Positions 24,139 through 31,779 of a stretch of DNA of 42,403 nt are shown here, in pieces. Every line of letters begins with the position of its first letter. The stretch's first letter is position 1. The stretch lies in the NCBI GenBank assembly GCA_000438175.1, contig FR900472.1, positions 125,305 through 167,707 on the forward strand, written 5' to 3'. The notes under the pieces are model-generated. The model was not told the origin of the DNA, did not search any database, and saw only the letters and a program-made list of their open reading frames with translations. This stretch comes from Fusobacterium sp. CAG:439. Lineage in GTDB: Bacteria; Cyanobacteriota; Vampirovibrionia; Gastranaerophilales; Gastranaerophilaceae. Both the position numbers and the translations under genes were made by a program.

Positions 24139-24456
24139 ATGGATCACAAAAAACTTTTGGGGCAGAGAATTAAATATTTTCGTAAATCTAAAAAGCTTAC
24201 TCAGGAGCAGCTTGCAGAACTTGTCGGCATGGAGCCTAATTCTATAAGTATTATTGAATCAGGAAGGAATTTTCCGACATTAAATTCTCTTGAAAAAATA
24301 GCCAAAGCCCTTGATATTGAGCTGAATATTTTATTCAGATACAGCAGAACACGAACAAATTCTGAAATCATTGATAATATAAATTTTGAATTAACTAAAT
24401 TAAGTAACGAAAAACTGGAAAAAGTCCGATTATTTATAGAAGATTTTATTTTATAA
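24139..24456 (+). CDS. XRE-family transcriptional regulator
   Basis: A 105-aa protein with an N-terminal Cro/C1-type helix-turn-helix ([34 protein letters not shown]...) and a helical C-terminus. It is a close paralogue of 14202-14531 in length and layout. The ATG at 24139 (MDHKKLL) is chosen over the GTG at 24115; no ribosome binding site exists for either, and TAAAAT/TATAAT boxes lie directly upstream, so the mRNA may have almost no leader. It is divergent from prepilin D, and the 40-bp inverted repeat lies between them, so it could control prepilin D or itself. Confidence 0.85.
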   Translation: MDHKKLLGQRIKYFRKSKKLTQEQLAELVGMEPNSISIIESGRNFPTLNSLEKIAKALDIELNILFRYSRTRTNSEIIDNINFELTKLSNEKLEKVRLFIEDFIL

Positions 24457-24522
24457 TTTACCCGGGTGCATTGCCCTTATAAAGTTTTGCCCGTAAGCTG
24501 TGGCGGGTGAAGCGGCTACGCT

Positions 24523-25857
24523 TCATTTTCCGATGCAAAAATGGTCAAAGATATTGTTTAAAATATCGTCAGTAATTACTTCTCCTGTAATTTCATCTAA
24601 GAACAGTAATGCTGATTTTAAGTCAATAGAAATTAAATCTTGTAATTCATGTATTTTTGCAGCTTCAAGAGCTTGATTTAAGCTTTCTCTGCATTTGATA
24701 AGACAATCCTGCTGACGGTTGTTTGTTATAAATTCCGTATCTTCCAAAGAAAAATTATAAGAAATTTCTTTGATTTTTTCTTTTAATACATCAAGACCTT
24801 CTTTGGAAACCGTTGACAGATATAGAGCATCAGAATTTCTGCTTTTAATAAGGTCGCATTTGTTTGCTATAACAATATGATTTTTATCTTTAACCATATC
24901 AAGAATTACTCTGTCATCATCGTTCATTCCTTTTGATGCGTCATACAAAAACAAAATAAGATCGGCTTCGCCTGCAGATTGTTTAGAATATTCAATCCCG
25001 ATTTCTTCAACTTTTCCGACTTCGTCATTATCGCGAATTCCTGCCGTATCAATCAGTGTGATTGCGACATCCCAGTCAAGAGTTTCTTTTAAAACATCCC
25101 GTGTAGTGCCTGCAATATCTGTAACGATTGCACGTTCAACATTCAGCAGTGTGTTAAATAATGAAGATTTTCCGACGTTAGGTCTGCCCACGATTGCAAT
25201 CTTAATCCCCTGGCGCATTATGTTGGAAGAATTTGCAGATGATAATATTTTATTTATTTTATCAAGTGCTTTTTCAAATTCCGAAATTATATAATCATAT
25301 TCAGGCTCTGCGACGTCTTCCGGAAAATCAATTCCTGCAATAATTTTTGATAAAACATTAAATATATCCGTACGAATTTCTTTGATTTTTGTGCTTAAAA
25401 CTCCCGAAAGATTTTTTGCAGACTGTTTTGCAAAATCTTTTGTTTTTGCATGAATTAAATCCGCAACGGCTTCTGCCTGTGACAAATCCATTTTTTTATT
25501 GAGAAATGCACGTTTTGTAAATTCTCCGCGTTCTGCCATACGTGCACCGTTTTTTAAAACAACGTCAAGAATATTTCTTACCACATTAATTCCGCCGTGG
25601 CAGTGAATTTCAATTACATCTTCACCTGTGTAGCTGTGAGGATTTTTGAATGGCAGAAGTAAAACTTCATCTATTTTCTTGCCACCGTCAACAATCCATC
25701 CGTGAGAAATTTTTCCCGCTTCGATGTTGTGTTTAGAATAAATTTTATCAATAATTTCAAAACTTTTATCTCCGGAAATACGTATAACTCCGACCCCGCC
25801 TGTCCCTATAGGCGTAGCAATCGCTGCTATTGTGTCAAATTCCTGCAAGATATTCAT
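24523..25857 (-). CDS. mnmE: tRNA modification GTPase MnmE (TrmE)
   Basis: MnmE with MnmG makes the cmnm5U34 modification in several tRNAs. The formyl-THF-binding N-terminal domain (DTIAAIATPIGTGGVGVIRISG, then SYTGEDVIEIHCHGG), the helical domain, the inserted G domain (GRPNVGKSS, DTAGIRDND, NKCD) and the C-terminal CIGK motif with the essential Cys are all present. I place the start at ATG 25857 (444 aa): the longer frame from 25911 runs back through the terminator of the upstream gene. There is no ribosome binding site; TATAAT lies exactly six bases before this ATG. Confidence 0.95.
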   Translation of the reverse strand: MNILQEFDTIAAIATPIGTGGVGVIRISGDKSFEIIDKIYSKHNIEAGKISHGWIVDGGKKIDEVLLLPFKNPHSYTGEDVIEIHCHGGINVVRNILDVVLKNGARMAERGEFTKRAFLNKKMDLSQAEAVADLIHAKTKDFAKQSAKNLSGVLSTKIKEIRTDIFNVLSKIIAGIDFPEDVAEPEYDYIISEFEKALDKINKILSSANSSNIMRQGIKIAIVGRPNVGKSSLFNTLLNVERAIVTDIAGTTRDVLKETLDWDVAITLIDTAGIRDNDEVGKVEEIGIEYSKQSAGEADLILFLYDASKGMNDDDRVILDMVKDKNHIVIANKCDLIKSRNSDALYLSTVSKEGLDVLKEKIKEISYNFSLEDTEFITNNRQQDCLIKCRESLNQALEAAKIHELQDLISIDLKSALLFLDEITGEVITDDILNNIFDHFCIGK

Positions 25858-25869
25858 AAAAAGATTATA
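25858..25869 (-). promoter_or_regulatory. -10 box of mnmE, leaderless layout
   Basis: The minus strand reads TATAAT-CTTTTT-ATG. The -35 region 17 bp upstream falls in the loop of the terminator at 25874-25907. Confidence 0.6.
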
Positions 25870-25873
25870 CATC

Positions 25874-25907
25874 AAAAAAACGGACTTTTTATAAAAAGTC
25901 CGTTTTT
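25874..25907 (-). terminator. Intrinsic terminator of the 25914-26612 gene
   Basis: CGGACTTTTT / AAAAAGTCCG flanked by A- and T-runs, directly after the stop codon of the hypothetical gene on the minus strand. Confidence 0.88.
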
Positions 25908-25913
25908 CCATAT

Positions 25914-26612
25914 TTATATATACTGCTTTGCAATTTGTAATGCGGCAGATGCTGCCATTCCGTAAGGTCCCATCATACTCAATGCACCCGATGCAAGATT
26001 TGCATAATTGCCGAAAGTGCTGCTTCTCGATTGATTTGCCGCGTAAGCCTGTGCATTGTAACTGTTTCCCGCTGCACTGTTTTGCTGTGATGCTCCTATG
26101 TAGTTCAGAATATTTGAGTTCATCTGGTTTTGAATATCCTGCAGGAAGCCGAGATATGTGTATCTTTGAGCTAATTCATTGCTTATCAGTTCATCGCGTT
26201 TTGCCATAACATCCTGTGCCAGATTGTTAATAGATTCTGCTCTGTTTTCTTCTATTGAATTCAGGTTGTCCATGAATACAGAGTTGTCAAAATTCCCGAA
26301 GCGTGAGGCAACATCGGTTTTAAGATCATCAAGCATAGGCTCATATATGTTATTAATTATTTTTTGACCGTTTAAGGTGTAAGCTTCAAGCTGTGATTGA
26401 AGATTTTTCTTAGTATCTTCATCAAATACGTTGACTTTTGAAAGAGAATCCGCAAAAGATTTTTGTGCGTATTCATAAGCCCTTCTTTCATCTTCCGACA
26501 TATTATAATTTGTGTAAATATTATTTCCGTTTTTGCTCGTTGTAGCCTTGTTTTGACCGTTTATATATATGCTTCCCGATGAATAAGAAGGATATTTTGA
26601 AGATTTTCCCAT
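25914..26612 (-). CDS. Hypothetical protein, 232 aa
   Basis: The N-terminal 35 residues are Ser/Asn/Tyr-rich (KYPSYSSGSIYINGQNK), the middle (40-150) is helical, and the C-terminus has an Ala/Asn/Gln-rich stretch then a small-residue segment (LASGALSMMGPYGMAASAALQIA) that could insert in a membrane. The arrangement recalls virion or secreted helical proteins, but no family is recognised and no phage genes are nearby. AAAGGAA precedes the ATG and a strong terminator follows. Confidence 0.65.
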   Translation of the reverse strand: MGKSSKYPSYSSGSIYINGQNKATTSKNGNNIYTNYNMSEDERRAYEYAQKSFADSLSKVNVFDEDTKKNLQSQLEAYTLNGQKIINNIYEPMLDDLKTDVASRFGNFDNSVFMDNLNSIEENRAESINNLAQDVMAKRDELISNELAQRYTYLGFLQDIQNQMNSNILNYIGASQQNSAAGNSYNAQAYAANQSRSSTFGNYANLASGALSMMGPYGMAASAALQIAKQYI

Positions 26613-26713
26613 TTTTGTTCCTTTCCGAACAAAAATTTAATGAATTTTTTAAGGCGTTGATATAACATTATACCACGTGTTTTTGAAATCTGTAAAGTAA
26701 TTTTTGTTTGAGC

Positions 26714-26725
26714 TATAATTATGTT
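26714..26725 (+). promoter_or_regulatory. -10 box of the TPR gene, leaderless layout
   Basis: TATAAT, six bases (TATGTT), ATG at 26726, with no ribosome binding site upstream. Confidence 0.55.
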
Positions 26726-28483
26726 ATGGAAAATTTAGACAAAATTAACGAGCTTATTAATAATAAAAAATATGCGGAAGCTAAAGAAGAATTAAAAACT
26801 TTAATTACTGATGAAGAAAAAGATGTGGAAGCTTTAAAACTTTTGGGATTATGCCATATAAATCTTAATGAGTTTAAAGAAGGACAGGCTGTATTTGAAA
26901 CTGTTGTAAAATATAACGATGATGCAACAGGCTGGTTTTATCTTGCAAACTGTTATGATAATCAGGATGATTATCTGCATGCAATCTCTGCTTATTCGGA
27001 AGTCTTGAGATTAAGAAGCAGTTATGTTGATGCATATAAAAATTTAGCTGTTGTATATGTTAAAAATAAAGAACCTCAAAAGGCTGTTGATACTGTAAAA
27101 AAAGCTCTTGAGTATGTCCAAGATGATTATACAATTTTTTATATTGCAGGTACTGCATGCATGGCTTTGAAAAAGTTTGAAGAAGCAGTGGAATATTTGG
27201 AAAAAGCACTGGAGTTAAATCCAGAACATTCACAGCTTTACAACAATCTTGGAACATGTTATGTAACAGTGGGAAATCTTGACAAAGCTTATGAAAACTT
27301 TTTAAAAGCAAGTGAATATGATCCTGATAATTCGATAACTTATTTTAATATCGCATCAATTCTTCAGCTTCAGAACAAGCATAAAGAAGCTTGTGATTAC
27401 TTCAGAAAAGCATATTCTATCGAACAGTCGGATAACTACCTTGTTGCTCTTGCGTTGTCGGAAGTTAAATCCAATCAGCTTGAAGAAGCTATAAAACATT
27501 ATAAAATGCTTGTTTCACATCATCCTGAAAAAACTAATTTTCAATATAATCTTGCATGCTGTTATGATGCGGCCGGTGAATATTCAAGTGCTATAGCAAT
27601 TCTTGCGCATCTGGTTCTTTTAAATCCTAAATCAGTTTCCATGCTCAGAAAACTGGCAGGCATTTATGCGAAAATTAATCAGTTTGCAAATGCAAAAGCT
27701 CTTTATGAAAAAATTCTTATTCAAGGCAATGTTTCATTTGAAATTTATTATGAATTTGCGCATTTATGCGTTAAAACAGATGACATGGATAAAGCCGAAA
27801 AGATTTTGAAAAAAGTTGTTGAGCTTAATCCCGAATTCGCTCCTGCGCATAAGGATCTTGGCGTATTGTATTTAAGTAAAAGGCTGTTTGATTATGCGGA
27901 AGATGAATTTAATCAGGCTTTGAAACTTGCTCCTGATGATTTTGATATTCTGTTTGAATATGCAAATTATCTTCATTCAACAACGAACTTTGAGAAGGCT
28001 GACGAATATTATCAAAAAGCTCTGGAAATTAAACCGCATGATTCCGATGCTCTCGGGTTTTCAGCACTAAATAAAATTCATTTGAAAGATTTGGACAAAG
28101 CCTATGAACAAATTGAACATGTTCTTGAACATGATGCAAATAACGGTTTTATGTTTTTTATTGCAGGGAAGATCAGATTTTTGCAGGGAAAATATGAAGA
28201 TGCAAAAATGTATTTAGTAAAATCTTATGAACTTGAAAAAACACACGACTGCGAAAATATGCTCGGTCTTTGTTACTTTGAGCTCGGAGATTATGAGCAG
28301 GCAAATAATATTTTTAAACATCTTCTTGAGCAAAATCCTTTGAATGTAAATCTTCTTTTAAGTACTGCAAGATGCTATGAAAAGTTAAATGATAAAGATG
28401 CAGCTCTTGCCGCTTTGGATAAAGTTGTTGATGCTTTCCCCGAGTGTGAAGAAGCACAGGAAATGATCAGAGCTATTTCATAA
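26726..28483 (+). CDS. Tetratricopeptide (TPR) repeat protein, 585 aa
   Basis: Nearly the whole protein is tandem 34-residue TPR units, about fifteen by eye, with the usual W-LG-Y-A-F-A-P spacing (for example YNNLGTCYVTVGNLDKAYENF and LEKALELNPEH). No signal peptide is present, so it is probably cytoplasmic. TPR solenoids bind protein partners; no catalytic domain is fused. I choose the ATG at 26726 (MENLDKINEL) over a TTG at 26708 that lies upstream of the -10 box. It precedes the twin-promoter gene at 28625. Confidence 0.88.
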   Translation: MENLDKINELINNKKYAEAKEELKTLITDEEKDVEALKLLGLCHINLNEFKEGQAVFETVVKYNDDATGWFYLANCYDNQDDYLHAISAYSEVLRLRSSYVDAYKNLAVVYVKNKEPQKAVDTVKKALEYVQDDYTIFYIAGTACMALKKFEEAVEYLEKALELNPEHSQLYNNLGTCYVTVGNLDKAYENFLKASEYDPDNSITYFNIASILQLQNKHKEACDYFRKAYSIEQSDNYLVALALSEVKSNQLEEAIKHYKMLVSHHPEKTNFQYNLACCYDAAGEYSSAIAILAHLVLLNPKSVSMLRKLAGIYAKINQFANAKALYEKILIQGNVSFEIYYEFAHLCVKTDDMDKAEKILKKVVELNPEFAPAHKDLGVLYLSKRLFDYAEDEFNQALKLAPDDFDILFEYANYLHSTTNFEKADEYYQKALEIKPHDSDALGFSALNKIHLKDLDKAYEQIEHVLEHDANNGFMFFIAGKIRFLQGKYEDAKMYLVKSYELEKTHDCENMLGLCYFELGDYEQANNIFKHLLEQNPLNVNLLLSTARCYEKLNDKDAALAALDKVVDAFPECEEAQEMIRAIS

Positions 28484-28505
28484 TGTAACAGAATGTAAAT
28501 TTGAA

Positions 28506-28534
28506 TTTAAAAATGCTTGAAATTCGCTTATACT
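28506..28534 (+). promoter_or_regulatory. Twin promoter, copy 1
   Basis: TTTAAA (28506-28511), 17 bp, TATACT (28529-28534). The spacer contains CTTGAAATTC. The same -35, spacing, -10 and most of the spacer recur at 34231-34259. It drives the gene at 28625 with a leader of about 85 nt. Confidence 0.7.
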
Positions 28535-28540
28535 CCTTCC

Positions 28541-28551
28541 TAGGATAGGAT
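28541..28551 (+). repeat. TAGGA pentanucleotide repeat, two units
   Basis: Two TAGGA units then T, starting six bases after the -10 box, so around the transcription start. The matching promoter at 34231 has four units at the equivalent place. Confidence 0.8.
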
Positions 28552-28624
28552 GCGGTGCGGACGTATCAATTTTTTTTATCTTCATGTTTTTATATAAACA
28601 TAGGGAAAAATATAAGGAGTATCC

Positions 28625-30115
28625 ATGCCTATTGATAAAATTGCATTTAAAGGTGTTGAAACATCGATACAATCGCAGCAGGAAGTAAAAAAAGAAGAAA
28701 CTCAAAAACAGCTTGAACCTGTTGATAAAGAAAAATCCAATGCCGCAAAATATATGATCGGCGCAACGGCTTTGGCTGCAGTAATAGGGCTTGGAATTGC
28801 GGGACGAAAAGGACATCTTGGGGAAGGCGTGCAAAAATTGCTTGGCGGTGCTAAAAAATCATCTGATGATATTGCAGAAGCAGGAGAGAAAAAAGGCGGA
28901 GAAATTATAGATGATATTTCGTCTAAAGCAAAAGATACCCCAAGCGATATTAAACCTAAATCAGGTGAAGAAATAGGCGGAGAAGTTCATCCTAAAACTA
29001 AAGATACTCTTGATGCTCCTGCTAAATTTACGAACCCTGACGGAACATTAAAAAATGGTTCTGAAACTGTTGATATTATAAAAGACGGACACAAAACAGG
29101 TGTCGAAATAAAAGAATATAAAGACGGAGATTTATTATCAACTACCGTCAAATCCCTTGACGATAAAGGAAATCTGAAAATCGAAGAAAAATTTGCCGAC
29201 GGCAGAACAACTTTATTAGAAGAAGGTGAATTTACCCCATCAGTAGGTTCTGACCGTGAACCTAAACGGGCATGGTTTTATAAAGAGAAGTCAGCGGACG
29301 GCAAAGAAAAGAGTATGCGTTTAGTATTTGAAAAAGACGGTACATATACTACAAGTGCTATGGGTATGAGTCCTGAAGAAAAAAATATTATTCGAGCTAA
29401 ACTTGAAGATATGGGCGTTATTTTGAGAAAAACTGATGAGCCAATCCATGTGCTTAAAGGTTTGGAATTGATTAATGCTAACTTTGCGGCAATGGAAGGT
29501 AAGTCAGGAAAGGAAATGAATAAATTATTACTTTCTACCAAAAAAGAGATAATGTGTCTTGAAAACCCTGAACAAAAAACAGAGTTACTTGCAAAGCTGC
29601 TCGAAAATATTAAAAAATATGCAAAACCTGACGACTGTGATTTTGTATTTAATCTTGAGTTTGAAAAAGGAAGAAATACTGCCTTTGCGAAAGAACTGAT
29701 AGGATTTGCACAAGAAAATCCTGAATTTGAACAAAAAATAATTCGTGGTTTACTTGATTCCAATTGCGGTTGTAATGTGGAAGAAATGACAGTTATAAGA
29801 CAAATGCTGTTTGCAAGAGGCCTGAAACCAAAAGGTACTGTTGAGGGGCGCGGTCTGGTTGAAACGGATTGGGGCTGCACGGATACGCATTTCCCTTCAG
29901 GCAGATGGCTGGGGTTCTACAGGGATAAAAATTTACCGAAATATAAAGCTGTAAACTTCATATATGATATGTCTATGGGCGTAGAACCTAAACGTGCAGA
30001 AACTCTTATTCGCGAAATTACCGAAAATGCCGAAGCTTACGAAAGAGGTTTGTGCACAAAAGCTGATCGTCTCATAGAAATAATAAAGTCTGCGACATTA
30101 AAAGAAACTAAATAA
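28625..30115 (+). CDS. Hypothetical membrane-anchored protein, 496 aa
   Basis: The protein starts [14 protein letters not shown], has a hydrophilic linker, one likely membrane segment (about residues 42-60, [18 protein letters not shown]), a Gly/Lys/Asp-rich spacer, a region of repeated short strands (about 140-215, [17 protein letters not shown]...), and a mostly helical C-terminal domain (about 240-496) with [19 protein letters not shown] near 420. No family is recognised. A ribosome binding site (AAGGAG) precedes the ATG. Its promoter and TAGGA element are shared with the gene at 34370, so the two are probably co-regulated. The frame continues 41 codons beyond the TAA stop (see 30116-30238). 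Confidence 0.75.
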   Translation: MPIDKIAFKGVETSIQSQQEVKKEETQKQLEPVDKEKSNAAKYMIGATALAAVIGLGIAGRKGHLGEGVQKLLGGAKKSSDDIAEAGEKKGGEIIDDISSKAKDTPSDIKPKSGEEIGGEVHPKTKDTLDAPAKFTNPDGTLKNGSETVDIIKDGHKTGVEIKEYKDGDLLSTTVKSLDDKGNLKIEEKFADGRTTLLEEGEFTPSVGSDREPKRAWFYKEKSADGKEKSMRLVFEKDGTYTTSAMGMSPEEKNIIRAKLEDMGVILRKTDEPIHVLKGLELINANFAAMEGKSGKEMNKLLLSTKKEIMCLENPEQKTELLAKLLENIKKYAKPDDCDFVFNLEFEKGRNTAFAKELIGFAQENPEFEQKIIRGLLDSNCGCNVEEMTVIRQMLFARGLKPKGTVEGRGLVETDWGCTDTHFPSGRWLGFYRDKNLPKYKAVNFIYDMSMGVEPKRAETLIREITENAEAYERGLCTKADRLIEIIKSATLKETK

Positions 30116-30238
30116 TTGTACAAGTCTTTTTTTCACCCGGGTGAAGAATTTTGTTTACCGCAAAAAGTATATCAAAATAACTGGCAAGAAACGCAGCAAT
30201 TCTATGATTTTGTACCAGCATTCGAGGTGGGTGCTAAA
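30116..30238 (+). other. In-frame open extension after the stop of the 28625 gene
   Basis: After TAA (30113-30115) the same frame stays open for 41 codons to TGA 30239-30241, reading [16 protein letters not shown] then [24 protein letters not shown] sequence with protein-like composition. It has no start codon or ribosome binding site. It may be the former C-terminus cut off by a stop, a readthrough product, or chance. Confidence 0.35.
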
Positions 30239-30316
30239 TGATTTCGGAACTTTTAATATTAATGCTTCAATTCAGGTAAAATAATTTTCATAGCAGCATT
30301 TAATTATAAACATCAG

Positions 30317-30349
30317 AAAAAACCAACATTCGATGACTGTTGGTTTTTT
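30317..30349 (+). terminator. Intrinsic terminator
   Basis: AAAAAACCAACA / TGTTGGTTTTTT with a nine-base loop, about 200 bp after the 28625 gene and on the way to the small minus-strand gene at 30395. It can work in both directions. Confidence 0.8.
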
Positions 30350-30394
30350 GTAGAATTAAAAATTTTTTAATATCCCTTAAAATTCTTTAAAGCG

Positions 30395-30556
30395 TTATAT
30401 TAAACCCAAAACTTTTTTGTACCACGAGAATGTTTCAAGCTCAAGACCGTTAAAAGTTGTTTTTAAGCATTGATTTTTTAAATAATTTTCAAATTCATCA
30501 TTGAATTTCGATTTAGTTCTTTTTTCCTTTTTGGTTTTCGAAACTAACACTGTCAT
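30395..30556 (-). CDS. Small basic hypothetical protein, 53 aa
   Basis: The frame runs from ATG at 30556 (MTVLVSKTKKEKRTKSKF) to TAA at 30395-30397, ending FSWYKKVLGLI. AAAGGAG lies seven bases before the ATG, a strong ribosome binding site that makes the gene credible despite its length. The N-terminus is very basic, and the middle is acidic and helical (FNDEFENYLKNQC). It stands alone in the 700-bp gap between 30115 and 30816. Family unknown; a small regulator or antitoxin-like peptide is possible. Confidence 0.6.
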   Translation of the reverse strand: MTVLVSKTKKEKRTKSKFNDEFENYLKNQCLKTTFNGLELETFSWYKKVLGLI

Positions 30557-30800
30557 AGACCTACTCCTTTTTTGTTTCCATTAGTGACCCCATATATAAT
30601 TCTTGTTAAAATTATAACATATGTTGACAAGTTTTACTAGTGGCATAAAAACGTTAATGTATCAAAATTTGCGCTGTGTCCGCAAAAATTTGATGTAAAT
30701 TTTTGTAAATATTTTTGGATGCAATATCGACATCCAAATAATAAATGTAGTATGTAAGTTTTTCAATTACCCGATCGGGCAATCTGTATATAAATTTTTA
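30557..30800. other. AT-rich intergenic stretch with short palindromes
   Basis: No gene seen. It contains AACATATGTT near 30616, TTGACA at 30623 without a convincing -10, and the perfect dyad CCCGATCGGG at 30770-30779 about 40 bp before the 30816 gene, which could be an operator. Nothing else recognised. Confidence 0.4.
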
Positions 30801-30815
30801 TGATAAAATCTATTT
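30801..30815 (+). promoter_or_regulatory. Extended -10 promoter, leaderless layout
   Basis: TGA-TAAAAT-CTATTT-ATG: an extended -10 box exactly six bases before the start codon at 30816, identical in its -10 to the purB promoter. Confidence 0.6.
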
Positions 30816-31730
30816 ATGATTTTAATCGGTGAAAATATACATGTTATTTCAAAACAGGTTAGGGAAGCTCTTATTAATCGCGACGAAAAGTTTATTTCGG
30901 AATTAATAAAAATTCAAAGCAATATGGACTTTATTGATTTAAATATTGGTCCCGCAAAGGGCGATATGGAAGAAATTTTGCCATGGCTTGCCAGCCTGGT
31001 AAAAAAATATTCGGATTTAAACATATCCTTTGATACAACAAATTCGGATGAAATGAAAAAAGGTTTGGAAAATTTTGACGGTGATACTTTTATAAACAGC
31101 ACATCCTCAGACGAACCGCGTTTAAGCAGAATGACTGACATGGCGGCTGAATTCGGAAGTAATCTTATTGCATTAACGCTTTCAAAAGAGACAGGTATTC
31201 CCAAAACTTCCGACGGACGTTTGGAAATTGCGTTTAACATTTATGAAAAATGTTTGGAAAAAGATATTGACAGTGAAAAATTGTTTTTTGATCCTTTGAT
31301 TTTGCCTGTAAATGTTGAGCAGTCACAAGGTTTGGAAGCGATTAATACAATTAAAATGATTAAAGAAAGTTTTGACCCGCCTGTAAAGACCGTTGTGGGG
31401 CTTTCAAATATTTCTAACGGCTGTCCGAAAGAAATAAGACCGCTTATAAATCGTGTTTATGCCTGTCTTGCATTTGGTGCCGGACTTGATGCCGCTATAA
31501 TTGATGCTAAAGACGTTGAACTTGTAAGAATTTTAAAAATGCTTTCCGAAAATATTCCGCAATCAGATATTGATAATCTATATATTAAGCTTGCACAAAT
31601 GATTAGAGAGATTGGCGAACTTGATGATGTGGAATTTGATAAAGAATGTGAAGAGCAGCTTAGAATTATAAAGACCGCGGGGGTGTTGCTCAATCGTGAA
31701 ATATATTCTCACAGTTTTACACAAATATAA
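30816..31730 (+). CDS. Pterin-binding protein, methyltetrahydrofolate methyltransferase-like (AcsE/MetH pterin domain type)
   Basis: The 304-aa protein has a TIM-barrel pterin-binding fold: GENIHVIS at the N-terminus, DFIDLNIGPAKGD (about 38-50), a FDTTNSDEM strand (about 72), DPLILPVN (about 165) and GLSNISNGCP (about 204), as in the methyltetrahydrofolate:corrinoid protein methyltransferase AcsE and the MetH pterin domain, and more distantly dihydropteroate synthase. The GLSNISxG motif favours methyl-THF over sulfonamide-target FolP. No corrinoid protein, CO dehydrogenase or MetH fragment is adjacent, so its partner is unknown. It lacks a ribosome binding site and is probably leaderless. 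Confidence 0.8.
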   Translation: MILIGENIHVISKQVREALINRDEKFISELIKIQSNMDFIDLNIGPAKGDMEEILPWLASLVKKYSDLNISFDTTNSDEMKKGLENFDGDTFINSTSSDEPRLSRMTDMAAEFGSNLIALTLSKETGIPKTSDGRLEIAFNIYEKCLEKDIDSEKLFFDPLILPVNVEQSQGLEAINTIKMIKESFDPPVKTVVGLSNISNGCPKEIRPLINRVYACLAFGAGLDAAIIDAKDVELVRILKMLSENIPQSDIDNLYIKLAQMIREIGELDDVEFDKECEEQLRIIKTAGVLLNREIYSHSFTQI

Positions 31731-31744
31731 TTTTTTGCTATAAT
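31716..31744 (+). promoter_or_regulatory. Promoter of the secreted TPR gene
   Basis: TTTACA (31716-31721), 17 bp, TATAAT (31739-31744), overlapping the end of the pterin-binding gene and about 25 bp before AGGAG. Confidence 0.7.
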
Positions 31745-31779
31745 ATCGGTATATCAAAAAAGATTAGGAGAGTGGCACT

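Noticed and set aside
24508..24525. GAAGCG/CGCTTC hairpin as the mnmE terminator
   Set aside because: No T-run follows on the minus strand and the stem includes the stop codon; kept only as an observation.
25914..26612. Phage virion-type protein
   Set aside because: Composition is suggestive only; no phage genes nearby and no motif, so left as hypothetical.
30130..30300. A 46-codon GTG-started frame ([12 protein letters not shown]...) after the 28625 gene
   Set aside because: No ribosome binding site, overlaps the better in-frame extension, and has no support.
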